This document shows, in pieces, positions 46,802-55,162 of a DNA stretch of 64,000 nucleotides. Numbering within the stretch: position 1 is the first letter of the stretch; each line of letters starts with the position of its first letter. The stretch covers positions 1-64,000 of the forward strand of contig NZ_JASISV010000003.1 in assembly GCF_030063305.1 (NCBI RefSeq). The letters run 5' to 3'. The translations under genes were made by a program, and so were the position numbers. Source of the DNA: Salinibacterium sp. G-O1. GTDB lineage: Bacteria > Actinomycetota > Actinomycetes > Actinomycetales > Microbacteriaceae. The notes beneath the pieces were generated by a model, which was not told where the DNA came from, searched no databases, and saw only the letters and a list, made by a program, of their open reading frames with translations.

Positions 46802-48091
46802 TCAGCCTTTCGTCGCCGCGGACAGTGCCTGGTCAAGGTCATCAACAATGTCTTCGGGGTCTTCTATTCCGACACTGATGCGCACAACGCCCGGCAGCAC
46901 CCCGGCGTCGAGCAGCTGCTGCTCGGTGAGCTGGGCGTGAGTGGTCGATGCGGGATGAATGACCAGAGTCTTCGCATCACCGATATTGGCGAGATGGCTG
47001 GCCAGGTTGACGCTCTCGATGAACTTCTGCCCGACCGCGCGGCCGCCCTTCACCACGAACGAGAACACGGATCCGGCGCCCTTGGGCAGGTACTTCTGTG
47101 CGCGCTCGAAGTGTGGATGCCCGGGGAGCCCTGCCCAGAAGACCGTCTCGACGCGAGGGTCTGCCTCGAGCCATTCCGCGACGATGCGTGCGTTGTCGAC
47201 GTGGGCCTGCATCCTGAACGGGAGGGTCTCGACACCGGTCGCCAGCAGCCAGGCGGAGTGCGGGGCGAGCGCCGGGCCAATGTCGCGCAGCTGCTCGGCG
47301 CGCAGGCGGGTGAGGAAGGCGTACTCGCCGAAGTTTCCGTGCCAGTTGAGCCCGCCGTAGCTGGGCACCGGCTGGTCGAACAGCGGGAAGTGTTCGTTGG
47401 CCCAGTGGAAGCGCCCGCTCTCGACGACGACGCCGCCGAGGGTGGTGCCCGCCCCGCCGAGGAACTTGGTCGCCGAGTGGGTGACCACGTCCGCGCCCCA
47501 CTCGATCGGGCGGTTCAGGTACGGGGTGGCGACCGTCGAGTCGATGATCAGCGGCAGGTTGTGCGCGTGGGCAACGTCGGCGAGTCCCTCGATGTCGGCG
47601 ATCTCGCCCGACGGGTTGGCGATGGTCTCGGCGAAGATCAGCTTCGTCTTGTCCGTGACGGCTGCGGCGTAGTCGGCGGGGTCGGAGGAGCGCACAAACG
47701 TGGTGTCGACGCCGAAACGGCGGAGCGTGACATCCAGCTGCGTGATGGAGCCGCCGTAGAGGTTGGCGCTCGAGACGATGTGGTCGCCGGCGCCCGCGAG
47801 CGACGCGAAGGTGATGAATTGCGCGCTCAGTCCGCTGCCGGTGGCGACGGCGCCGAGGCCGCCCTCGAGGGAGGCGACGCGCTCCTCGAAGCTTGCGACG
47901 GTCGGGTTGGCGAGCCGGGAGTAAATGTTGCCGTACTTCTGCAGGGCGAAGCGGGCGGCGGCATCCGCGGTGTCGTCGAAGACGTACGCGCTCGTCTGGT
48001 AGATCGGCAGGGCGCGGGAGCCCGTCGCAGAGTCGGGGATGTTGCCAGCGTGAATCGCTCGCGTGCGGAAACCATAGTCACGATCAGCCAT
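46802..48091 (-). CDS. metY: O-acetylhomoserine sulfhydrylase
   Basis: 429 residues, the length of MetY. This PLP enzyme of the Cys/Met-metabolism family makes homocysteine from O-acetylhomoserine and sulfide. The PLP lysine is K209 in HSATKFLGG; NIYSRLANPT and the AETIANPSGEI segment are typical. TAGCCT lies exactly six bases before the ATG (leaderless). It is followed two bases later by the CoA-binding gene. Confidence 0.95.
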   Translation of the reverse strand: MADRDYGFRTRAIHAGNIPDSATGSRALPIYQTSAYVFDDTADAAARFALQKYGNIYSRLANPTVASFEERVASLEGGLGAVATGSGLSAQFITFASLAGAGDHIVSSANLYGGSITQLDVTLRRFGVDTTFVRSSDPADYAAAVTDKTKLIFAETIANPSGEIADIEGLADVAHAHNLPLIIDSTVATPYLNRPIEWGADVVTHSATKFLGGAGTTLGGVVVESGRFHWANEHFPLFDQPVPSYGGLNWHGNFGEYAFLTRLRAEQLRDIGPALAPHSAWLLATGVETLPFRMQAHVDNARIVAEWLEADPRVETVFWAGLPGHPHFERAQKYLPKGAGSVFSFVVKGGRAVGQKFIESVNLASHLANIGDAKTLVIHPASTTHAQLTEQQLLDAGVLPGVVRISVGIEDPEDIVDDLDQALSAATKG

Positions 48092-48097
48092 GGCCTC

Positions 48098-48103
48098 AGG
48101 CTA
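48098..48103 (-). promoter_or_regulatory. Leaderless -10 box of metY
   Basis: TAGCCT on the minus strand, six bases, then the ATG at 48091. Confidence 0.7.
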
Positions 48104-48150
48104 CAGAAACACCGGTCTCACGCGGTCGCGCGACGTAACAGTGCGCCATG

Positions 48151-49707
48151 CTAGCGCCAGGTCGGTAGCCACCAGTGCGCCGCCAGCCAGGCGTAGTCGA
48201 GGCGAAGACCCGTCCAGATCGGCCAGAAGAAGACACTCACCGCGATGGCGACGGCCAGGAAGATGACGACGATCCGGATGCCGCTGAGCCGCCGCCAGCC
48301 CGGATCCCCTGAGCTGCCCAGCACGATGCCGATCACCGCCGTCAGCGCGAGAATCAGGTACGGCTCGAACGCGATTGTGTAGAACTGGAACACCGTGCGG
48401 TTCAGATACATCAGCCATGGCAGGTAGCCGGCGCCGAGGCCCGCCAGGATCAGCCCCACCCGCCACTCCCTGAAGCGGATCAGCCGGTACACGAGGTAGA
48501 GGGCCGCGGCGGTGGCCGCCCACCAGATGATCGGGTTGGCGATGCCCGAAATGGACTCGCCTCCGGTGTCGTCGCCCTGGTAGTACATGCTCGTCGGGCG
48601 GATCAGGAACAGCCAGGTGAGGGGGTTCGCCTGATAGGGATGTGGGCGAGATTCGCCCACGTGGTAGTTGTAGACGCTGACCTCGAAGTGCCAAAAACTC
48701 TGGAGGCTGAGCGGCACCCACGAGAGCAGGCCCGTCCAGGCGTTGCCCGTGCCCTCGGCCCACTGCCGGGAGTAGCCGCCCGAGGTCACGAACCACCCGA
48801 TCCACGTCACCAGGTAGGTGACAACGGCGGCAGGAACGGTGAGCAGGAAGCTGACGGGGCCCTGTTTGAAGATCGTGCCGCTGAGCCAGAACGGGATGCC
48901 GGCCCGGCGCCGCGCCATCGCATCCACCGCCAGCGTGTAGACGGCCAGCGCCGCCAGGAAGTACAGGCCGTTCCACTTGACGGCGGTGGCGGCGCCGAAC
49001 GCGACCCCGGCCGCGATGAGCCACGGCCGCCACCAGATCGCCGGACCCCAGTCGCCGTTCTTGCGGGCGAGCCAGAGGTCGAGTCGTTTCTGGCTCCACC
49101 CCCGGTCGTTGAGGATCGCGATGAACCCGAGCAGCGCGAACAGCATCACGAAGTTGTCGAGCAGGGCGACCCGGCTCATCACGATCGCGTTGCCGTCGAT
49201 GGCGAACAGCAGCCCGGCGATGGTGGCCAGCAGCGCCGACCGGAACAGCATCTTCGCGACGACCATGAGCAGCACCACCGCGAGGATGCCCGCCAACACT
49301 GTCGCGATGCGCCAGCCGACCGGGTTGTCCGGCCCCAGCCAGCCCATCCCGAGGCCGATGAACCACTTACCGAGCGGCGGATGCACGACGAAGGCGGGAT
49401 CCGTCGTGAAGATGTCTGTGGCGCCGGCGTTGAACTGGGTGTCGGCCTCGGCGGGCCACGACCCCTCGTATCCGAGGTTGAACAGCGTCCAGGCATCCTT
49501 CACATAGAAGGTCTCATCGAAAACGAGCGACGCGGGATGCCCCAGGCCGACCAGTCGCGTGATCGCGGCGATGACCACCACGAGTGCGGGAGCACCCCAA
49601 TGCGCCAGCCGGTGGATGGCGAGCGACTGCCTCAGCCACCAGTCGTCGATGCGGGTTCCCGCGCCCGCGACGACAGCGTCGAACTCGCGGGGCGCCCGGG
49701 TGGTCAT
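48151..49707 (-). CDS. pmt: Protein O-mannosyltransferase (GT39)
   Basis: 518-residue polytopic membrane enzyme that moves mannose from polyprenyl-phosphate-mannose to Ser/Thr of exported proteins. The catalytic acidic pair in the first external loop is intact (VFDETFYVKDA), followed by VVHPPLGKWFIGLG and the C-terminal PMT_4TMC region. ATG at 49707 is preceded by TATGCT at six-base spacing (leaderless). It is divergent from rsmI, the usual actinobacterial neighbourhood. Confidence 0.95.
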   Translation of the reverse strand: MTTRAPREFDAVVAGAGTRIDDWWLRQSLAIHRLAHWGAPALVVVIAAITRLVGLGHPASLVFDETFYVKDAWTLFNLGYEGSWPAEADTQFNAGATDIFTTDPAFVVHPPLGKWFIGLGMGWLGPDNPVGWRIATVLAGILAVVLLMVVAKMLFRSALLATIAGLLFAIDGNAIVMSRVALLDNFVMLFALLGFIAILNDRGWSQKRLDLWLARKNGDWGPAIWWRPWLIAAGVAFGAATAVKWNGLYFLAALAVYTLAVDAMARRRAGIPFWLSGTIFKQGPVSFLLTVPAAVVTYLVTWIGWFVTSGGYSRQWAEGTGNAWTGLLSWVPLSLQSFWHFEVSVYNYHVGESRPHPYQANPLTWLFLIRPTSMYYQGDDTGGESISGIANPIIWWAATAAALYLVYRLIRFREWRVGLILAGLGAGYLPWLMYLNRTVFQFYTIAFEPYLILALTAVIGIVLGSSGDPGWRRLSGIRIVVIFLAVAIAVSVFFWPIWTGLRLDYAWLAAHWWLPTWR

Positions 49708-49713
49708 CCCAGA

Positions 49714-49719
49714 AGCATA
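49714..49719 (-). promoter_or_regulatory. Leaderless -10 box of pmt
   Basis: TATGCT on the minus strand, six bases, then the ATG at 49707. Confidence 0.7.
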
Positions 49720-49761
49720 AATGTCGGGGGCCGTCAGCGTTGGCCCCGCTTCCCCCACTCA

Positions 49762-49847
49762 CATCCAAATGAAGGAGATTTTCCACTCGAGCCCCTTCTC
49801 GCCCACCTGCGTGGTGCGGGTTTGGCGATATCTCCTTCATTCGGATG
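49762..49847 (-). repeat. Hairpin repeat, subfamily B copy 2
   Basis: Arms 49762-49779 (CATCCAAATGAAGGAGAT) and 49830-49847 pair with one A/C mismatch on the plus strand, which becomes a G.U pair on the minus strand. An inner CCAC/GTGG hairpin lies at 49803-49814. It is in opposite orientation to the copy at 162-262 and sits between the divergent pmt and rsmI genes. Confidence 0.85.
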
Positions 49848-49879
49848 CGGAGGGGGCGGTCGGCGTTGGCGCGGGCTGG

Positions 49880-49885
49880 GAGAAT
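49880..49885 (+). promoter_or_regulatory. Possible leaderless -10 box of rsmI
   Basis: GAGAAT lies six bases before the GTG at 49892. It keeps A at position 2 and T at position 6 of the TANNNT pattern, but is weaker than the other cases. Confidence 0.4.
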
Positions 49886-49891
49886 GGGCGG

Positions 49892-50701
49892 GTGATCATC
49901 CTCGCGGCAACCCCGATCGGCAACCTCGGCGACGCATCACGGCGACTTATCGAGGCGCTCACCAACGCCGAGGTGATCGCGAGCGAAGACACCCGCACCA
50001 CCATCCACCTGATGCGCGCCCTCGGCATCGAGAACCGTCCGCGGCTCATCGCGCTGCACGAGCACAACGAGAGCGAGAAGGCCGCCGAGATTGTCGAGCT
50101 GGCCAGGGCGGTGGATGTTCTGATCCTCAGTGATGCGGGAATGCCGGCGATCAGCGATCCGGGGTTCCCACTCGTGGCCGCCGCAGCCGCGGCAGGGGTG
50201 ACGGTCACGGCGCTGCCGGGACCGAGCGCCGTGCTGACTGCCCTGGCAGTCTCCGGATTACCCACCGATCGGTTCACGTTCGAGGGGTTCCTGCCGCGCA
50301 AATCCCGCGTCGCCTACTTCACAGCCCTCGCCCGCGAGGAGCGCACCATGGTCTTCTTCGAGAGCCCCAACCGCCTGCCCGCAGCGCTCGCCGACCTCGC
50401 GACCGCGCTGGGTGCCGACCGCAGGGCCGTGGTGTGCCGCGAGCTGACCAAGCTCCACGAGGAGGTCGCGCGCGGCACCGCCGCCGAGTTGGCCGAGAAG
50501 TTCAAGGATGGCGCTCGCGGCGAGATCTGTCTCGTCGTCGAGGGAGCAGAGCCCGCGACATCCGATCTGCCGACCGGTATCGCGCAGGTGCTGAAACTCG
50601 TCTCAGAGGGCTCCCGCCTGAAGGAGGCCGCGACCGAGGTCGCCGACCAGACCGGCCTCTCGCGGCGTGACCTGTACGAGGGCGCGCTCGCGGCGCGGTA
50701 A
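49892..50701 (+). CDS. rsmI: 16S rRNA (cytidine-2'-O)-methyltransferase
   Basis: 269 residues. It methylates the ribose of C1402 in 16S rRNA with SAM. Tetrapyrrole-methylase-fold motifs are clear: LAATPIGNLGDASRR, ASEDTRTT, SDAGMPAISDPG and GFLPRK. I chose GTG at 49892, which begins the conserved strand directly; longer frames would include the repeat. It has no Shine-Dalgarno. Confidence 0.95.
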   Translation: MIILAATPIGNLGDASRRLIEALTNAEVIASEDTRTTIHLMRALGIENRPRLIALHEHNESEKAAEIVELARAVDVLILSDAGMPAISDPGFPLVAAAAAAGVTVTALPGPSAVLTALAVSGLPTDRFTFEGFLPRKSRVAYFTALAREERTMVFFESPNRLPAALADLATALGADRRAVVCRELTKLHEEVARGTAAELAEKFKDGARGEICLVVEGAEPATSDLPTGIAQVLKLVSEGSRLKEAATEVADQTGLSRRDLYEGALAAR

Positions 50702-50719
50702 CACGCGCATCCAGCCCGG

Positions 50720-50725
50720 TACGAT
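50720..50725 (+). promoter_or_regulatory. Leaderless -10 box of metG
   Basis: TACGAT, six bases, then the ATG at 50732. Confidence 0.7.
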
Positions 50726-50731
50726 TAAGCC

Positions 50732-52300
50732 ATGGCCGCCGGAGACTCCTTTTACATCACGACGCCCATCTTCTACGTCAACGATGTTCCGCATATCGGT
50801 CACGCGTACACGGAGGTGGCTGCTGACGTCCTCGCACGCTGGCACAGGCAGCGGGGCGACGACACCTGGCTGCTGACCGGCACCGATGAGCACGGGCAGA
50901 AGATCCTTCGCACCGCCGTCGCCAACGACACGACACCGCAGGCCTGGGCCGACAATCTGGTCGAGAACGCCTGGAAGCCGCTGCTTGAGACGATCGACAT
51001 CGCCAACGACGACTTCATCCGCACCACCGACGAGCGCCACGAGAAGGCGGTATCCACCTTCCTGCAGAAGCTCTACGACGACGGCCACATCTACTCGGGC
51101 GAGTACGAGGGCTACTACTGCGTCGGTTGTGAGGAGTACAAGCAGCTCGACGACCTCATGGAGACGGCAGACGGCGATTTCGCCGGGCAGCTGGTCTGCA
51201 AGATCCACAGCCGGCCGGTGGAGGTGCTGAAGGAGAAGAACTACTTCTTCAGGATGAGCGCCTTCGAGAAGCCGCTGCTCGACCTCTACGAGAGCCGCCC
51301 CGACTTCGTGCAGCCGTCGAGCGTACGCAATGAGATCGTGCAGTTCGTCAAGCAGGGCCTCGCCGACCTCTCGATCTCGCGCTCCAGCTTCGACTGGGGC
51401 ATCAAGGTTCCGTGGGACGACACCCACGTCGTCTACGTCTGGTTCGACGCACTGCTGAACTACGTAACGGCCGCCGGCTACGGCATCGACGACGACCTGA
51501 TGGATCGTCGCTGGCCCGCCGTGCACATCGTCGGTAAAGACATCGCGCGCTTCCACGCCGTGATCTGGCCCGCCATGCTGATGGCGGCGGGGCTCGAGGT
51601 GCCGCGTGCGGTCTTCGGCCACGGCTGGCTGCTGGTCGGCGGCGAGAAGATGAGCAAGTCGAAGCTGACCGGCATCGCGCCCACGCAGATCACAGACACG
51701 TTTGGCTCTGACGCGTTCCGCTACTACTTCCTGTCGGCGATCACGTTCGGCCAGGATGGCTCGTTCAGCTGGGAAGACCTCAGCGCCCGCTACCAGTCTG
51801 AGCTCGCGAACGGCTTCGGCAACCTGGCATCCCGCACGGTTGCGATGGCCACCAAATACTTCGATGGCAAGATCCCGGAGGCCACGGCCGACGCCCCCAT
51901 CACTGCCCTCGCCGAACGTGTCACGGTCGCCGCCGACGCCGCGATCGACCGCTTCGCGATCAACGAGGCGCTCTCGTCCATCTGGGAACTCGTCGATGCG
52001 CTCAACGGGTACATCACCGAGCAGGAGCCGTGGGCGCTCGCGAAGGATCCCGCGAACCGCGATCGGCTCGCGCAGGTTCTCACGACCATCGTGCACGGCC
52101 TTGGAACTCTCACCGTGCTGCTGTCGCCGGTGCTCCCCAAGGCGACACCCATCTTGTGGGCGGCGCTCGGCGGCGAGGGCAGCGTCGAAGACCAGCGCGT
52201 CGACCGCGCCTGGCAGTGGAAGGGCGGCGCGAGCATCACCCCGCTCGCCGCTCCGCTATTCCCGCGCATCGAGCAGACGGAAGCCGACGGCGCGGCGTGA
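50732..52300 (+). CDS. metG: Methionyl-tRNA synthetase
   Basis: 522-residue class I synthetase of the compact type without the C-terminal tRNA-binding domain. HIGH motif in VPHIGHAYTEV, KMSKS at 306-310 and a zinc-type knuckle (YYCVGCEEY, VCKIHSRPVE) are visible. It charges tRNA-Met. It is leaderless by spacing, and its stop overlaps the tatD GTG (GTGA), opening the metG-tatD-ksgA operon. Confidence 0.97.
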   Translation: MAAGDSFYITTPIFYVNDVPHIGHAYTEVAADVLARWHRQRGDDTWLLTGTDEHGQKILRTAVANDTTPQAWADNLVENAWKPLLETIDIANDDFIRTTDERHEKAVSTFLQKLYDDGHIYSGEYEGYYCVGCEEYKQLDDLMETADGDFAGQLVCKIHSRPVEVLKEKNYFFRMSAFEKPLLDLYESRPDFVQPSSVRNEIVQFVKQGLADLSISRSSFDWGIKVPWDDTHVVYVWFDALLNYVTAAGYGIDDDLMDRRWPAVHIVGKDIARFHAVIWPAMLMAAGLEVPRAVFGHGWLLVGGEKMSKSKLTGIAPTQITDTFGSDAFRYYFLSAITFGQDGSFSWEDLSARYQSELANGFGNLASRTVAMATKYFDGKIPEATADAPITALAERVTVAADAAIDRFAINEALSSIWELVDALNGYITEQEPWALAKDPANRDRLAQVLTTIVHGLGTLTVLLSPVLPKATPILWAALGGEGSVEDQRVDRAWQWKGGASITPLAAPLFPRIEQTEADGAA

Positions 52301-53223
52301 CTGGGGCGCACATCCGGCATCGAGACACCGAGGGCCCTCGGGATCTCGAGTATCCACCGCTGCCGGAAGCGCTCGTCGTCGGCACCTACGACAACCACAC
52401 CCACCTCGAGATCTCTGACGGCGGCCCCGGCGGGCAGCTCGACTATCACGAGCACCTCGACCGCGCATCCAGTGTGGGGATTCGCGGTGTGGTGCAGGTC
52501 GGCACCGACCTCGAGACCTCACGCTGGTCGGCGGATGTCGCCAGCGTCGAGCCGCGCGTGCTTGCGGCCGTGGCACTGCACCCGAACGAGGCGCCGCGCT
52601 ACGCGGAATCCGGAACCCTCGATGAGGCCCTGGCCGAGATCGACGAGCTCGCGGCACGACCGCGCGTGCGGGCCATCGGCGAAACAGGGCTCGACTTCTT
52701 CCGCACGGGAGAAGACGGCCGAGACGCACAATTCCGGTCGTTTGAGGCGCACATCGAGATCGCGAAACGCCACAATCTCGCGCTGCAGATTCACGACCGG
52801 GATGCCCACGCTGAGGTCATCCAGACGCTCAGGCGTGTCGGTGCCCCCGAACGAACGGTGTTCCACTGTTTCTCCGGGGATGCCGACATGGCGCGGCTCT
52901 GCGCGGACAACGGCTGGTACCTGTCATTCGCCGGAACCGTGACGTTCAAGAACGCCGGGGGGCTTCGCGACGCTCTCGCGGTGATCCCGCGCAGTCGCAT
53001 CCTGATCGAAACTGACGCCCCCTACCTGACGCCGCACCCGCTGCGTGGCCGCCCGAACGCGCCATACCTGTTGCCGTACACGCTGCGCGCGATGGCCGCG
53101 CATCTGGAGACCGAGGTCTCCATGCTGGCGGCGCAGATCACCTCAACGACCGAGGAGGTCTACGGGCGCTGGGATGCTGAGCCGGTCACCGCCCCCGACG
53201 GCCCCTTCGCGGATCTCGCGTGA
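52297..53223 (+). CDS. tatD: TatD family DNase/hydrolase
   Basis: 308-residue metal-dependent TIM-barrel hydrolase. Metal ligands appear in YDNHTHLE, GETGLDFF, QIHDRD, FHCFSGD and ETDAPYL. The family shows 3'-5' exonuclease and AP-endonuclease activity, in DNA repair or degradation. The GTG start overlaps the metG stop by four bases, and the stop overlaps the ksgA GTG. About 35 extra residues precede the first metal motif. Confidence 0.93.
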   Translation: MTGAHIRHRDTEGPRDLEYPPLPEALVVGTYDNHTHLEISDGGPGGQLDYHEHLDRASSVGIRGVVQVGTDLETSRWSADVASVEPRVLAAVALHPNEAPRYAESGTLDEALAEIDELAARPRVRAIGETGLDFFRTGEDGRDAQFRSFEAHIEIAKRHNLALQIHDRDAHAEVIQTLRRVGAPERTVFHCFSGDADMARLCADNGWYLSFAGTVTFKNAGGLRDALAVIPRSRILIETDAPYLTPHPLRGRPNAPYLLPYTLRAMAAHLETEVSMLAAQITSTTEEVYGRWDAEPVTAPDGPFADLA

Positions 53224-54068
53224 GCGCCGCATCGGGCGGCACCCTGCTGGGGCCGGTCGAGATCCGGGAGCTCGCCGAACTTCTCGACATCCAGCCGACC
53301 AAGAAGCTCGGCCAGAACTTTGTGATCGACGCGAACACCGTCAGGCGCATCGTGAAATCGGCGGGCGTCACCTCCGGCGAGACCGTCGTCGAGGTCGGCC
53401 CCGGCCTCGGATCGCTGACGCTCGGGCTGCTCGAGACCGGCGCCTCCGTGGTGGCCGTCGAGATCGACAGGCGACTCGCGGCCCAATTGCCGACCACCGT
53501 CGCGCAGTATCAGCCCGAGGCCGTGCTGACCGTGATCACCGAGGATGCCCTGCGCGTCACCGAGCTTCCGAACGACCCGACGGTGTTCGTCGCCAACCTT
53601 CCATACAACGTCTCAGTGCCGGTGCTGCTGCATTTCCTGGAGCGCTTCCCGACCATCCAGCGCGGGATGGTGATGGTTCAGGCCGAGGTCGGCCAGCGCG
53701 TCGCGGCCGGCCCAGGGTCGAAGATCTACGGCAGCCCGAGCGTGAAGGCCGCCTGGTACGGAAACTTCTCGACCGCGGGGCAGGTGAGCCGCCAGGTGTT
53801 CTGGCCGGTGCCCAACGTCGACTCCATCCTCGTGCGCTTCGAGCGGCACGAGCAGCCCGGAACCGAGCAGGAGCGCCTCGCCACCTTCGAGCTGGTGGAT
53901 GCCGCATTCCAGCAGCGGCGCAAGATGCTCCGTCAGGCGCTCTCGAGTGTGCTGGGCGGCTCGACCGATGCGTCAGCAACACTCGAGGCTGCCGGAATCG
54001 CCCCCACGGCCCGCGGCGAGGAGCTCACCGTCGCCGACTTCCTCGCGGTGGCGCGGGCCCGCGGCTGA
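53220..54068 (+). CDS. rsmA: 16S rRNA dimethyladenosine transferase KsgA
   Basis: 282 residues. It dimethylates A1518 and A1519 of 16S rRNA. SAM motif VEVGPGLGSLT, VAVEIDR and catalytic NLPYNVS are present, with LGQNFVID near the N-terminus. The GTG start overlaps the tatD stop (GTGA). It is the last gene of the operon. Confidence 0.96.
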   Translation: MSAASGGTLLGPVEIRELAELLDIQPTKKLGQNFVIDANTVRRIVKSAGVTSGETVVEVGPGLGSLTLGLLETGASVVAVEIDRRLAAQLPTTVAQYQPEAVLTVITEDALRVTELPNDPTVFVANLPYNVSVPVLLHFLERFPTIQRGMVMVQAEVGQRVAAGPGSKIYGSPSVKAAWYGNFSTAGQVSRQVFWPVPNVDSILVRFERHEQPGTEQERLATFELVDAAFQQRRKMLRQALSSVLGGSTDASATLEAAGIAPTARGEELTVADFLAVARARG

Positions 54069-54088
54069 GCGGTCATCCCGTTGCGCGC

Positions 54089-54094
54089 TAGGTT
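54089..54094 (+). promoter_or_regulatory. Leaderless -10 box of ispE
   Basis: TAGGTT, six bases, then the ATG at 54101. It lies in the 32-base gap after ksgA. Confidence 0.7.
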
Positions 54095-54100
54095 GGACTC

Positions 54101-55033
54101 ATGACATCGGGGCCGGGATCACACGTGGTGCACACCCGTGCGCCGGGCAAGATCAACGTCTTCCTGAAGGTCGGGTCGCTGCTCGATGACGGCTACCACG
54201 ACGTGGCAATCGCCTACCAGGCCGTGTCTGTCTATGAGGATGTGCGCGCGTATCCCGCCGACGATTTTTCGGTATCGCTGACCGGAACTGTCGACCTCTC
54301 GCGGGTGCCGACCGACGGCTCCAACATCGCCATCAAGGCCGCACGGCTGCTCGCGCGCCGCACCGCCTACCGCGGTGGTGTGCGGCTCGAGATCGATAAG
54401 CATGTACCGGTGACCGGCGGCATGGGCGGCGGGTCTGCGGATGCCGCGGCCACCCTCCTCGCCTGTGACACCCTCTGGGGCACCGGCCTGCCCCGCGAGG
54501 AGATGCTCGACCTCGCCAGCGAACTCGGTGCCGACGTTCCGTTCGCGCTCACCGGTGGCACGGCCATCGGAACCGGGCGCGGCGACCAGCTGAGCCCCGC
54601 GCTGGCGAAGGGCACGTTCCAGTGGGTTCTCGTCCTGGCCGACTTCGGCCTGTCGACCCCGGAGGTGTACAGCGAGCTTGACCGGCACCGCGATCGCCAC
54701 TCGCAGGACATCTTCCCCGCGTCCATCGCGCCCACCGTCGACACGAACGTGCTGCAGGCACTGCGGGCGGGAGATCCGCACATGCTCGCGGAATGCCTCC
54801 ACAATGACCTTCAGGCGCCGGCGTTGCACCTGCAGCCGTCTCTGGCGGCGGTGCTCGAGCTCGGCGAGGAGAACGGCGCGCTCGCCGGGATCGTGTCAGG
54901 GTCGGGTCCGACCATCGCCTTCCTGACGGCCGACCTCGACTCGTCGCTCGAGCTGCAGATCGCGCTCAGCGCCGCTCGCCTCACCGTGGTGCGGGCGTCC
55001 GGCCCGGTGCACGGCGCCCGCGTCATCACCTGA
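54101..55033 (+). CDS. ispE: 4-Diphosphocytidyl-2-C-methyl-D-erythritol kinase
   Basis: 310-residue GHMP kinase of the MEP isoprenoid pathway. [12 protein letters not shown] at the N-terminus, the ATP loop [17 protein letters not shown] and C-terminal [13 protein letters not shown] are diagnostic. It has its own leaderless promoter, although it follows ksgA closely in the common rsmA-ispE order. Confidence 0.96.
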   Translation: MTSGPGSHVVHTRAPGKINVFLKVGSLLDDGYHDVAIAYQAVSVYEDVRAYPADDFSVSLTGTVDLSRVPTDGSNIAIKAARLLARRTAYRGGVRLEIDKHVPVTGGMGGGSADAAATLLACDTLWGTGLPREEMLDLASELGADVPFALTGGTAIGTGRGDQLSPALAKGTFQWVLVLADFGLSTPEVYSELDRHRDRHSQDIFPASIAPTVDTNVLQALRAGDPHMLAECLHNDLQAPALHLQPSLAAVLELGEENGALAGIVSGSGPTIAFLTADLDSSLELQIALSAARLTVVRASGPVHGARVIT

Positions 55034-55060
55034 GCCGCGGCATCCGGCCCGAACGGCGCG

Positions 55061-55116
55061 CGAACTGCGGCAAACGTTGCGTGACGCGGCTTGGTGCCGC
55101 GATGTGCCGCGGTTCG
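55061..55116 (-). repeat. 56 bp hairpin repeat, copy 2
   Basis: CGAACTGCGGCA (55061-55072) and TGCCGCGGTTCG (55105-55116) form a 12-pair stem with one T.G wobble on the plus strand. The 32-base interior holds a perfect CGCGGC/GCCGCG hairpin (six pairs, 5-base loop). Read on the minus strand, the arms are identical to 45765-45820. It lies between convergent ispE and a GT39-like gene. Confidence 0.8.
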
Positions 55117-55162
55117 TGCATCCGGTTGCGCCTTGGGCGGGCGGCCGCGGGCAGGCGCGGCC

